Notes under the pieces: generated by a model | Database searches by the model: none | Told to the model about the DNA's origin: nothing | The model's input: only the letters and a program-made list of their open reading frames with translations | Position numbers and translations under genes: made by a program | In this document: positions 1 to 8,264 of the stretch, piece by piece | Position numbering within the stretch: the stretch's first letter is position 1 | Layout: every line of letters starts with the position of its first letter | NCBI GenBank assembly: GCA_945884695.1 | Contig: CAMCYO010000010.1 | Location: 1 to 48,685 of the forward strand | Direction: 5' to 3' | DNA length: 48,685 bases | Source of the DNA: Streptomyces griseus | Lineage (GTDB): Bacteria > Actinomycetota > Actinomycetes > Nanopelagicales > Nanopelagicaceae

Positions 1-374
<374 letters not shown>

Positions 375-471
375 AAGTTTTTATCTGGCGTACAGACAAA
401 CAAACTAACGTTTATTTTGTCTTATTACCAAAGGAAATCAACGGGTATAGCTATAAACAGTGTAAAACACT

Positions 472-548
472 GCGTTTTTGCCATACCTCATTGAGATATT
501 TATTTCGTGGTCGCAGTTATTACATGTTTTTAAGGCATGCAAAAACGC
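472..548 (-). repeat. long-range inverted repeat in the rRNA leader
   Basis: GCGTTTTTGC on the minus strand (539-548) is exactly complementary to GCAAAAACGC (472-481), giving 10 continuous base pairs. With one bulge the stem extends by about five more pairs (ATGCC with GGTAT). It would enclose about 57 nt of AU-rich leader and so form a stable closed domain in the rRNA precursor. A role in processing or antitermination is inferred. Confidence 0.6.
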
Positions 549-570
549 GCCACATTTGGCATTGACTTAT

Positions 571-593
571 GGCACGCTGTTGAGTTCTCAAGG
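571..593 (-). promoter_or_regulatory. conserved rRNA-leader block (candidate antitermination/processing signal)
   Basis: The minus strand reads CCTTGAGAACTCAACAGCGT followed by GCC. I recall closely similar TTGAGAACTCAACAG blocks in the 5' leaders of actinobacterial rRNA operons. TTGAG and CTCAA within it are self-complementary. Its exact function is not known to me; proximity to the 16S gene suggests a role in pre-rRNA folding or antitermination. Confidence 0.5.
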
Positions 594-647
594 TACGGAT
601 GCGCACTGCTTTTGAAGATTTCTCCTCATTTTCAGGGCAGACCAACA

Positions 648-676
648 AATCTAGTTCAGGGTTCTTTGCCGGTCAA
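648..676 (-). promoter_or_regulatory. rRNA promoter P2 (TTGACC-N17-TAGATT)
   Basis: On the minus strand the -35 box TTGACC (671-676) is separated by exactly 17 nt from the -10 box TAGATT (648-653). Transcription would start near 641. The spacing and boxes match the housekeeping sigma factor and mirror P1 upstream. The -35 overlaps the hairpin GCCGGT-TTG-ACCGGC (668-682). Confidence 0.7.
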
Positions 677-760
677 ACCGGCGTAAACCACTAATGAAGA
701 TGTGATGGCACTGTGCCTGCTATCCGGCCGAAAAAGCGTCCGGGTCATAGCAAGAGCGTA

Positions 761-789
761 AGTGTATGGGCCTGGAGAGTAAGGGTCAA
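761..789 (-). promoter_or_regulatory. rRNA promoter P1 (TTGACC-N17-TACACT)
   Basis: On the minus strand the -35 box TTGACC (784-789) lies exactly 17 nt from the -10 box TACACT (761-766), with transcription expected to begin near 755. A second TTTGACCC copy sits 12 bp further upstream, so the -35 region is duplicated. The promoter is 58 bp past the tyrS stop codon, and I see no terminator between them, so some read-through from tyrS is possible. Confidence 0.78.
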
Positions 790-846
790 ATCGGGGTCAA
801 ACTTGCCTACATCCTAGAAATTACGAAAAACCCCTGTAAATCAAGG

Positions 847-2115
847 TTATTTAGAGATCTCGACAGCGGCTAGGTCCTTCTTGCCCTTTCGAAGAACCAA
901 GAATCGACCAAAAAGGAAGTCATGTGCGCTGGGAGCAAAGCCTTCGCCTTCAATTTTAGCGTTATTGAGATATGCACCGCCTTCTTTAACGATTCTACGA
1001 GCTGATGATTTGGAATCCACCACGCCGGTAGCGGTAATGAGATCTACCCATGAAGGAATCTGGTTTAACGAAGGGATAGTGGTCCTAGGAAGTTGGGACA
1101 ACGCGCTTTCCAAAGTGGGCTCATCAAGTTCGGATAATTCGCCCTGACCAAAAAGCGCTCGCGCCGCTTTTTCAACGCTCTCACATGCATCGGGTCCATG
1201 AACGAGTGATGTTAATTCTCCGGCCAATGCCCGATGGGCTTCGCGAGAACCTGGATTTTCATTATGCGATTTCTCCAGTGCTTCAATTTCTGAATGAGAT
1301 AAGAATGAAAAAACTTTGAGAAAATTAGTTACGTCAGCATCTTCTGTATTGAGCCAATATTGGAAAAAAGCATACGGTGTAGTCATCTGTGGATCGAGCC
1401 AGATACTTCCAGAAGCTGTCTTACCAAATTTTGTGCCATCGGATTTTGCAAGCAGTGGCACCGTCAATGCATGACCACTTCCGGATTCGACTTTGCGAAT
1501 AAGATCTAAGCCAGCAACAATATTTCCCCACTGATCCGAGCCGCCCAACTGCAGAGTACAACTGTTGCGTTTGTAGAGTTCAAGAAAATCAAGAGATTGC
1601 AACACTTGATAAGAAAATTCAGTATAGGAAATTCCGCCAGCCTCTAATCGCGTAGCCACAGAATCTTTTGCAAGCATCTGATTAACGCTAAAATGCTTAC
1701 CGATATCACGTAAAAACTCTATTGCTGTTAAAGGTTCTGTCCAATCCAGATTATTTACCACCAATGCCGGATTGGTCTTACTTTTAAAATCCAAAAAGGC
1801 TGAAACCTGTGTTTTGATACGATTGACCCATTGCCCCACAATTTCTTGACTATTGAGCGTGCGTTCTTCGTTTCGACCACTGGGATCGCCAACTAAACCG
1901 GTAGCCCCTCCAACTAAGGCAATTGGATTGTGACCTGCCAATTGGAAACGACGCAAAACTAAAAGTACAACCAAGTTGCCTACATGCAAACTAGGTGCCG
2001 TTGGATCAAAACCCACATAAAGAGTGATGGGTTTTTTGAGAGCCTCGGCTAGAGCCTTTTCATCGGTGGATTGCGCAATCAAGCCACGCCAGCGAAGATC
2101 TTCTAAAAGATTCAT
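847..2115 (-). CDS. tyrS: tyrosyl-tRNA synthetase
   Basis: Charges tRNA-Tyr with tyrosine in the cytoplasm (class I aminoacyl-tRNA synthetase). The 422-residue protein has the HIGH-like HVGN motif at 44-47, the tyrosine-pocket signature GGSDQWGN at 191-198, the KMSKS-like KFGKT at 229-233, and a C-terminal S4-type RNA-binding domain from about 350. The length is typical of bacterial TyrRS. I chose ATG at 2115 because homology begins at MNLLEDL; the frame stays open upstream to 2160 but that stretch lies inside argH. The start overlaps the argH stop by 4 bp (ATGA), so it is translationally coupled as the last gene of the arg run. The 16S promoters lie just downstream. Confidence 0.96.
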   Translation of the reverse strand: MNLLEDLRWRGLIAQSTDEKALAEALKKPITLYVGFDPTAPSLHVGNLVVLLVLRRFQLAGHNPIALVGGATGLVGDPSGRNEERTLNSQEIVGQWVNRIKTQVSAFLDFKSKTNPALVVNNLDWTEPLTAIEFLRDIGKHFSVNQMLAKDSVATRLEAGGISYTEFSYQVLQSLDFLELYKRNSCTLQLGGSDQWGNIVAGLDLIRKVESGSGHALTVPLLAKSDGTKFGKTASGSIWLDPQMTTPYAFFQYWLNTEDADVTNFLKVFSFLSHSEIEALEKSHNENPGSREAHRALAGELTSLVHGPDACESVEKAARALFGQGELSELDEPTLESALSQLPRTTIPSLNQIPSWVDLITATGVVDSKSSARRIVKEGGAYLNNAKIEGEGFAPSAHDFLFGRFLVLRKGKKDLAAVEISK

Positions 2116-3539
2116 GAGCCCATCATGCCCGAAAAGGCTGCGCTCTTGTCTGCAATCCATTGATCGTCTAGATCAATTTTTACATGCAATGCGGCGATCT
2201 GGGTAAAGACGCTAGAAGGTGCTGTCCCGTTAAGGGTGGATCGCGATTTAACGGCGCCCTCTACCGTTAAAACATCACGGACCTTCGGGGACAGTTCGGA
2301 ATGAATTGCTGCATAATCGGCATCGCTGAGTTCGTGCAATTTCTTTCCTTCTCTTTCACAAGCATAAACACATTTACCAGCTGCTTCATGCGCCTGCGCA
2401 AATGGAACACCTGCTCTTACCAAGAAATCTGCGATCTCCGTTGCTAATGAGAATCCGCTATCAGCTCCCGCTAGCATCTTGGCTTTATCAAACTCTGTCG
2501 AAGCCACCATCCCAGTAAATGCCGGCAATATAAGTTCCAGTGTTTCAAAAGAATCAAAAAGCGGTTCCTTGTCTTCTTGCAAATCTCGGTTGTATGCAAA
2601 AGGCAGACCTTTGAGCATTGCCAAAACAGCGGTGAGGTTTCCAATCAATCTGCCTGCTTTTCCGCGAGCTAACTCTGCGATATCTGGATTCTTCTTTTGG
2701 GGCATAATTGAAGATCCCGTCGAGAATGCATCATCTAGATGCGCCCATGCAAACTCCGTTGAAGCCCATAAGCACCATTCCTCGCCCATTCTTGAAAGGT
2801 GAGAGCCGGCAAGTGCCATGATAAAAAGAGCTTCGGCAACAAAATCCCTATCGCTCACTGCATCAATGCTGTTGGCGATTGGAGCGGTAAACCCCAACAA
2901 AGCAGCACTAGTTGCAGGATCTAATGGAAGGGATGATCCCGATAGCGCACCTGAGCCAAGTGGTGAAAAATTTGTGCGCTCATGCCAATCCTTGATTCGA
3001 TCGACATCGCGATTGAGTGCATGAGCATGTTTGCTCAGTTCGTGAGCGAAAATTATCGGTTGCGCATGTTGTAAATGCGTAAAACCTGGAGCTGGAGAGT
3101 CAACATAATCTGATGCTTTACCCAGTAGCGTTCGGGAAAGAGCAGATAGTAAAAAAGCAATATTCGTCATGTGATCTACTGCAAAAAGGCGCAAGTCTGT
3201 AGCAACCTGATCATTACGTGATCTACCAGCTCGGAGCGCGCCACCAATCTCTCCCAATTTTTCAACAAGACCACGTTCTAAAGCGCTATGAACATCTTCA
3301 TCTTCTGGCAAAGGCAAAAAAGATCCTGATGCAACTTCTTGGCTTAACTCCTTCAATGCAAGACGAATTTTCTTGGCATTGCTTTCCGAAATTAAGGCCG
3401 CGGATTCTAAAACATAAAGGTGCGCCAATGACGATCGGATGTCATAAGGAGCTAATTTCCAATCGAAATGGATGCTGCGCGAAAGAGCGAAGACATCATC
3501 GGCTGTAGAACGCGAAAAACGACCACCCCATAGCGCCAC
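2112..3539 (-). CDS. argH: argininosuccinate lyase
   Basis: Splits argininosuccinate into arginine and fumarate, the last step of arginine synthesis. The 475-residue protein belongs to the fumarase/aspartase superfamily. It shows THLQHAQP around 154-161 and the superfamily signature GSSIMPQKKNPD at 275-286, which supplies the catalytic serine loop. The start is GTG at 3539: the protein begins VALWGGRF like other ArgH, and a perfect AGGAGG ribosome site lies 7 nt upstream inside the end of argR. The frame runs open to 3689 but that part overlaps argR and has no homology. It follows argR by 1 bp. The argG gene that normally precedes it in actinobacteria is absent here. Confidence 0.96.
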   Translation of the reverse strand: MALWGGRFSRSTADDVFALSRSIHFDWKLAPYDIRSSLAHLYVLESAALISESNAKKIRLALKELSQEVASGSFLPLPEDEDVHSALERGLVEKLGEIGGALRAGRSRNDQVATDLRLFAVDHMTNIAFLLSALSRTLLGKASDYVDSPAPGFTHLQHAQPIIFAHELSKHAHALNRDVDRIKDWHERTNFSPLGSGALSGSSLPLDPATSAALLGFTAPIANSIDAVSDRDFVAEALFIMALAGSHLSRMGEEWCLWASTEFAWAHLDDAFSTGSSIMPQKKNPDIAELARGKAGRLIGNLTAVLAMLKGLPFAYNRDLQEDKEPLFDSFETLELILPAFTGMVASTEFDKAKMLAGADSGFSLATEIADFLVRAGVPFAQAHEAAGKCVYACEREGKKLHELSDADYAAIHSELSPKVRDVLTVEGAVKSRSTLNGTAPSSVFTQIAALHVKIDLDDQWIADKSAAFSGMMGS

Positions 3540-3540
3540 G

Positions 3541-4080
3541 TTAGTCCCTCCTCTTTGCTTGAACCTTAATGCCAGAGGGTCTGGATTTAGGTGACCCAGA
3601 TGAATTCGGTAGGGCAGAAAGTTCCTTAGCCAAACCCGCTCCTCCATCAGACCTTTTGGAAACGACAAGAACAGTGTCATCACCTGCAATTGTTCCGATT
3701 ACCGAGGAGAGCTCACCGCTACGACTTGCTCTATCCAACGCACTAGCCAAGAGTTGCGCGCCTCCTGGCGGAGTTCTTACAACAGCTAAATTTCCACTAG
3801 CTTCGACGCTAAGAATGAGATCTGATGGTAGCGCTATGACACGCGCGAGCGTGTGATCAGTTGATTCAGGCAATACATAGGTAGAAGTTCCGTCATTTGC
3901 TCGGCCCCGCATTGCTCCGATTTCATCAAGATCGCGGCTTGCGGTTGCTTGCGTTACTTCAAATCCAGATTTTTCCAGCAAGGCAACTAAATCTGATTGC
4001 GAATGCACCTGACCGGATTGAATGAGTGCAATAACTTTTGCCCGTCTAGAACTTGCACTTCTTGTTAGTTTTTTAACCAT
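3541..4080 (-). CDS. argR: arginine repressor ArgR
   Basis: Arginine-responsive repressor of arginine synthesis genes. The 179-residue protein has an N-terminal winged helix-turn-helix (about 13-65, with SQSDLVALLEKSGFEVTQAT and SRDLDEIGA) and a C-terminal arginine-binding and oligomerisation domain (about 85-155) with the typical GTIAGDDT motif. It overlaps argD by 8 bp and sits 1 bp before argH. Its likely targets include the two palindromic boxes at the argC promoter (8231-8264), giving feedback control of its own operon. The last ~20 residues are basic and poorly conserved. In most actinobacteria argF sits directly upstream; here it does not. Confidence 0.94.
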   Translation of the reverse strand: MVKKLTRSASSRRAKVIALIQSGQVHSQSDLVALLEKSGFEVTQATASRDLDEIGAMRGRANDGTSTYVLPESTDHTLARVIALPSDLILSVEASGNLAVVRTPPGGAQLLASALDRASRSGELSSVIGTIAGDDTVLVVSKRSDGGAGLAKELSALPNSSGSPKSRPSGIKVQAKRRD

Positions 4081-5254
4081 GATCTACTCGATTCATTATA
4101 TCTTCGAAATCCTGCACAAACTTCTCTAAATATGTTCTCTTAATATTCAAAGCCGGCGCGATTCGAAGAATGTTTCCTGTAGGTGCGTTGACCAAGTATC
4201 CAGCTGATTGCAACTCGGTACGAATCTCCATCGCGCTTTTAGATTGGAGCACCACTCCGAGTAGTAAACCTCGCCCTCGTACTTCTTTGACTCCCACGAT
4301 TTGCGACAAAGAATTTTTTAAGAATATCTCGTCACTTTGTACTTTGAGCAAGACATCATCTTTCTCTAGAACTTTGATAACTGCCAAAGCGCTTGCACAC
4401 GCAATAGGATTTCCACCAAAAGTCGAACCGTGATCTCCGGGTTGAAAAAGTCGTGATGAGCCACCTAATGCGATCATGGCTCCTAATGGCAACCCACCGC
4501 CAATTCCTTTTGCCAGCGTAACAACGTCGGGAACAATGCCTTCATGTTCGAAGCCAAACCATTGACCTGTTCTTCCCATACCAGTTTGGACTGCGTCTAC
4601 AACCATAAGTGCTCCAGAATGAGTGCACATCTCGCGAATTCCAGAAAGATAACCTGATGGCGGAACAACTACACCTGCTTCACCCAGAATTGGTTCAACA
4701 ATTACCATCGCTGTTTTTCGAGTAATTGCGCGTTTCATCGCAGATAAACTGCCGTAACGCACATGAGTTACAGATGGAACTAAAGGCAGAAATGGCTCTC
4801 GCTTTGAAGGTTGCCCAGTCATGGCTAACGCGCCCATTGTTCTACCGTGGAAGGCACCTTGAGTTGCAACAATCCCAGTTCTACCCGTTAATCGCGATAG
4901 TTTCAATGCCGCTTCGTTGGCTTCTGCACCTGAATTACAGAAAAACGTGCGTGCACTTTCATCTCCCAGAAGTGATTGTAGTTTTTTCGCAAGCTCGATC
5001 ACACCAGGATGCATATAGAAATTGCTTACATGACCCAGAACACCAACTTGTTTACGGATAGCTTTCACGATGGATGGATGCGCATGACCTAAAATGTTTG
5101 TTGCAATTCCAGAAAGTAAATCAATATATTTCTGGCCGTCAGAATCTATGGCAATAGAACCTTTTCCGCGCATCAGCGTGATAGAAGGCAATCCATAATT
5201 GCTTTGAACAGAGGATTCCCAATCTGAAGAAAATTCTTCTTGTTTCTTGCTCAT
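4073..5254 (-). CDS. argD: acetylornithine aminotransferase
   Basis: PLP enzyme converting N-acetylglutamate semialdehyde to N2-acetylornithine with glutamate as amino donor. The 393-residue class III aminotransferase shows FFCNSGAEANEAALK at 104-118, VVDAVQTGMGRTG with the PLP-contacting Asp220 and Gln223, and the Schiff-base lysine in TLAKGIGGGLP (Lys249). The start ATG at 5254 overlaps the argB stop by 4 bp. The position between argB and argR and the length fit ArgD; activity on succinyldiaminopimelate as well is possible in the family and cannot be excluded. Confidence 0.95.
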   Translation of the reverse strand: MSKKQEEFSSDWESSVQSNYGLPSITLMRGKGSIAIDSDGQKYIDLLSGIATNILGHAHPSIVKAIRKQVGVLGHVSNFYMHPGVIELAKKLQSLLGDESARTFFCNSGAEANEAALKLSRLTGRTGIVATQGAFHGRTMGALAMTGQPSKREPFLPLVPSVTHVRYGSLSAMKRAITRKTAMVIVEPILGEAGVVVPPSGYLSGIREMCTHSGALMVVDAVQTGMGRTGQWFGFEHEGIVPDVVTLAKGIGGGLPLGAMIALGGSSRLFQPGDHGSTFGGNPIACASALAVIKVLEKDDVLLKVQSDEIFLKNSLSQIVGVKEVRGRGLLLGVVLQSKSAMEIRTELQSAGYLVNAPTGNILRIAPALNIKRTYLEKFVQDFEDIMNRVDHG

Positions 5255-6051
5255 GCAACCACCAATGTTCCACCGATGCCAGAAAGAGCAAACGCGAAAG
5301 CTTCCGGGTCTTTCCCATCGATAATTCTGACTGATTTCGCGCCAGAATTAATCGCGTTAAGAGTAGCCAACACTTTCGGTGCCATGCCCTCTGCAAACGA
5401 ATCTTTCAGGCTTGCCAATTCGCCAGCTGAAATTTTTGTTATGAGCGAAGAGGCATCCGGCCAGTTTCGATAAATTCCAGCTACATCTGTCAGGAAAATC
5501 AGACAGTCGGCAGTGAGTGCTCCCGCTATTGCTCCTGCTGCCAAATCGGCGTTGACATTGAGGCCAACGCTTGAATTTTCTTCAACATCATCGCCTTCAG
5601 TTGCTATCGGCGAGATAACAGGCAAGTACCCTCCTGCAAGAAGTGCCCGAAGAATAGTGGGATCAACTCGCACGATTTCACCTACTTCACCCAAATCCGC
5701 GGGTGTTCCATCAACTAAATTTCGTAATCTCTTTGCAATAAGGAGTCCACCATCTCTGCCCGTAAGACCCGTGGCGTTCAATCCCGTTGCTCTAAGGTGC
5801 GCAACAAGATTTCGCAAAACATCTGAACTTAAAACTGCTTGAACAACTGCAAAAGCTGCAACTGATGTAACACGGTACCCACCAAGAAAGGTACTGTGGA
5901 TGTCGGCCTTTTTTAAAGCAGCATCAATTTGGGGCCCACCACCATGAACTATGACGCATTCCTGACCTAAATCAATCGTGGCTTGCACTGCTTTCGAAAA
6001 GAGGCCATCGGTATCTTCCATTGCGTGCCCACCATATTTAATGACTATCAT
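5251..6051 (-). CDS. argB: acetylglutamate kinase
   Basis: Phosphorylates N-acetylglutamate with ATP, the second step of arginine synthesis. The amino acid kinase fold is clear: KYGGHAM at 5-11, VHGGGPQID around 35-43, and the TDVAGIYRNWP nucleotide-binding region near 187. At 266 residues it is short and begins right at the first beta strand (MIVIKYGG), so the N-terminal helix seen in hexameric, arginine-inhibited kinases is missing; I found no upstream start that would restore it. The start overlaps the argJ stop by 4 bp. Insensitivity to arginine is therefore an inference worth testing. Confidence 0.95.
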   Translation of the reverse strand: MIVIKYGGHAMEDTDGLFSKAVQATIDLGQECVIVHGGGPQIDAALKKADIHSTFLGGYRVTSVAAFAVVQAVLSSDVLRNLVAHLRATGLNATGLTGRDGGLLIAKRLRNLVDGTPADLGEVGEIVRVDPTILRALLAGGYLPVISPIATEGDDVEENSSVGLNVNADLAAGAIAGALTADCLIFLTDVAGIYRNWPDASSLITKISAGELASLKDSFAEGMAPKVLATLNAINSGAKSVRIIDGKDPEAFAFALSGIGGTLVVA

Positions 6052-7193
6052 GTTGCGTACGCGGAATTCTCGTGGACATAATCATGGCTTAAATCATTTG
6101 TCATGATGACGGCGCTACTTCCGCCCGACTTAAGATCAATGATGATAGAAATTTCTTTTCCAGAAAGATCAATCTGCGAAGCATCCTCCCCCGGTGCACT
6201 TTGTTCGGCAACCTTCACGCCGTTTAACCACACATCAAGATTTAGCGAATCAAACTCTGCATTGGCTGTTCCGATTGCTGCCAGGATTCGCCCCCAATTC
6301 GGGTCACCGCCAAAAAGTGCACATTTAAGGAGATTATTTCTCGCACAAGCACGTCCAACTTCGACTGCATCTTCTTCTGATTTTGCATTACGGACATCTA
6401 TCGAAACTACCTTGGTATGGCCCTCTGCATCTTGGATCAATTGAGCACTCAGTGAGCTACACACTTCCATGAGTAAAATTTCCAGGCTCTGTTGCGAGAT
6501 TTTCTTACCTGATGCGCCGGAAGCCAGCAATAGAACGGTGTCATTTGTTGATGTACAGCCATCTGAATCAATACGGTTGTAAGTGCGATCAGTCACTCGA
6601 TGAAATACTTTCTGCAACGTGGAACGATCAACAACAGCATCGGTCATCACTACGCTGAGCATAGTTGCAAGGGCAGGTGCAAGCATTCCAGCACCCTTTG
6701 CGATACCAGTAACCACGATTCCTTCGTGAGTAACTGAAGCAATCTTCGGCACCGAATCTGTTGTCATAATTGCTCGAGCAATGGGATCAATCTCGGCATC
6801 CAAAAGTGCAGGAAGAATCGAATCAATTCCTTTGATGATCTTCTCCATGGGTAGATATTCGCCTATGAGGCCCGTGGAGCAAACTGCAACTTCAGAGGAT
6901 GAAATATTTAAACTTTGTGCAACATGTTCAGCGCTAGCGTGAGTGTCTGCAAAACCTCTTGGTCCTGTACATGCATTCGCCCCTCCGCTATTCATCAAGA
7001 CAGCGCGGATGGTGCCTCCTAATACAATTTGCTTACTCCACATGACCGGGGCTGCTACAACTTTGTTTTTCGTAAAAACGCCCGCTGCATCAAAATAAGG
7101 TCCCACATTCTCGATGATCGCTAGATCCAGTGCCCCATTTCTTTTGAGACCAGCGGCTACTGCCCCTGCACGAAAACCTAGAGGCAACTTCAT
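6048..7193 (-). CDS. argJ: glutamate N-acetyltransferase / amino-acid acetyltransferase
   Basis: Transfers the acetyl group from N-acetylornithine to glutamate, recycling it, and in bifunctional forms also uses acetyl-CoA. The 381-residue protein has the autoprocessing site KGAGMLAPALATML, where the chain is cut before Thr177 to give alpha and beta subunits with Thr177 as nucleophile. Other family blocks are MNSGGANACTG near 67-77 and DSDGCTSTNDT near 214. It overlaps argC and argB by 4 bp each. Whether it is mono- or bifunctional cannot be decided from sequence; no argA or argE is present in the window. Confidence 0.95.
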   Translation of the reverse strand: MKLPLGFRAGAVAAGLKRNGALDLAIIENVGPYFDAAGVFTKNKVVAAPVMWSKQIVLGGTIRAVLMNSGGANACTGPRGFADTHASAEHVAQSLNISSSEVAVCSTGLIGEYLPMEKIIKGIDSILPALLDAEIDPIARAIMTTDSVPKIASVTHEGIVVTGIAKGAGMLAPALATMLSVVMTDAVVDRSTLQKVFHRVTDRTYNRIDSDGCTSTNDTVLLLASGASGKKISQQSLEILLMEVCSSLSAQLIQDAEGHTKVVSIDVRNAKSEEDAVEVGRACARNNLLKCALFGGDPNWGRILAAIGTANAEFDSLNLDVWLNGVKVAEQSAPGEDASQIDLSGKEISIIIDLKSGGSSAVIMTNDLSHDYVHENSAYAT

Positions 7194-8209
7194 ACGCCTA
7201 GTCCCTTAGCTAAAAGACCCGCTGATTCGTCCAATCCCATAATGAGATTTGCATTCTGTATGGCTTGCCCGGCTGCGCCTTTTCCTAAATTATCTATCGC
7301 AACGGAAACCACTACACGATTAGTGTGAGTATCTATAGCGCATTGCAGGTGTACATAATTACTGCCAGTTAATGAAGAGGTCCTGGGCATCTGATCTTTC
7401 AAGAGCAGAGAAACGAATTCAGAGTCTTCAAAATATTTGTTATACATCTCCCGCACATTATCTTGCGAAATATTTTCAGAAAGCACTGCGGTAACCGTTG
7501 CGAGAATTCCTCTTGGCATAGGAGCTAAAATTGGCGTAAAAGATATTTTCACATTCTTGCCGCTGACATGCGAAAGGGCTTCTTCTATTTCAGGGGTATG
7601 TTGATGCACTCCTCCAAATTTGTACGAAGAAAGCGAACCCATCACCTCACTACCCAAAAGGGAAACTTTCGCACTTCTCCCCGCCCCAGTAGTACCGGAC
7701 GCTGCAACAACAACTATGTCTGAAGCGTGAATCACATCCAAAATCGGTGCGCTAGCAAGTGCAATGGCCGTGGCATAGCATCCAGGATTCGCAATCCTTT
7801 TTGACGCCTTAATCTGTTCCCTTTGCCCTCTTAACTCAGGCAACCCATATGTCCAAGTACCCGCGTGATCGCCACCGTAATACTTCTTCCAAGCGTCTTT
7901 ATCTGATAGCCGATAATCGGCACCTAAATCAATGATAGGTAAATCCTGTGAAAGTTCTGAAACAACTGCTGAAGATTGTCCATGAGGCAGCGCAAGAAAA
8001 ACTAGGTCACATGCGTTTAATGCTTTTACATCTAAAGTCGAAAACATTTTCCCTGCATATTGTGAAAGTTGCGGATGCAGTGAGGTGATGAATTCCCCGG
8101 CATTGCTGTGAGCCGTTATAGTTACTGCCTCAAAGCTTGGGTGGTGGTCAATGAGGCGTAAAAGCTCACCACCTGTGTATCCGCTAGCCCCAACTACAGC
8201 AATTTTCAT
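7190..8209 (-). CDS. argC: N-acetyl-gamma-glutamyl-phosphate reductase
   Basis: NADPH-dependent reduction of N-acetylglutamyl phosphate to the semialdehyde. The 339-residue protein has the N-terminal nucleotide-binding motif VVGASGYTGGELLR (5-18) and the catalytic cysteine in NPGCYATA (Cys144). It is the first gene of the arg run. The start ATG at 8209 lies 6 nt after a TAGTCT -10 box with no ribosome-binding site, so the mRNA is probably leaderless. Two candidate ArgR boxes overlap this promoter. Confidence 0.96.
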   Translation of the reverse strand: MKIAVVGASGYTGGELLRLIDHHPSFEAVTITAHSNAGEFITSLHPQLSQYAGKMFSTLDVKALNACDLVFLALPHGQSSAVVSELSQDLPIIDLGADYRLSDKDAWKKYYGGDHAGTWTYGLPELRGQREQIKASKRIANPGCYATAIALASAPILDVIHASDIVVVAASGTTGAGRSAKVSLLGSEVMGSLSSYKFGGVHQHTPEIEEALSHVSGKNVKISFTPILAPMPRGILATVTAVLSENISQDNVREMYNKYFEDSEFVSLLLKDQMPRTSSLTGSNYVHLQCAIDTHTNRVVVSVAIDNLGKGAAGQAIQNANLIMGLDESAGLLAKGLGV

Positions 8210-8215
8210 AGGTCC

Positions 8216-8245
8216 AGACTACAGCAACAATCTATAATTATGCAA
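8216..8245 (-). promoter_or_regulatory. argC promoter, leaderless type (TTGCAT-N18-TAGTCT)
   Basis: On the minus strand the -35 TTGCAT (8240-8245) and -10 TAGTCT (8216-8221) are 18 nt apart, and the -10 ends 6 nt before the argC ATG. Transcription would therefore start at or next to the start codon. The -35 falls within the proximal ArgR box, so ArgR binding should block RNA polymerase. Confidence 0.72.
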
Positions 8246-8264
8246 ATAACCGCATATTTATGCA
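8231..8264 (-). promoter_or_regulatory. tandem candidate ArgR boxes
   Basis: Two AT-rich imperfect palindromes read TGCATAAATATGCG (8251-8264) and TGCATAATTATAGA (8231-8244) on the minus strand. Their centres are 20 bp apart, about two helical turns, close to the spacing of paired ARG boxes in other bacteria. The distal box overlaps the pheT stop codon and the proximal one covers the argC -35 box. ArgR is encoded five genes downstream. Half-sites of TGCAT type resemble known actinobacterial ARG boxes; this comparison is from memory. Confidence 0.62.

Larger units (their letters stand above)
375..755 (-). other. pre-16S rRNA leader (no coding gene)
   Basis: About 380 nt between the distal rRNA promoter and the 16S 5' end holds no credible ORF. 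It contains a conserved-looking leader block (571-593), a 10-bp long-range inverted repeat (472-481 with 539-548) and local hairpins, including CAGTG-TTTTA-CACTG near 458-472 and GCCGGT-TTG-ACCGGC at 668-682. This is the usual place for antitermination signals and RNase III processing stems. The 3' partners of any processing stem lie outside the window. Confidence 0.75.
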
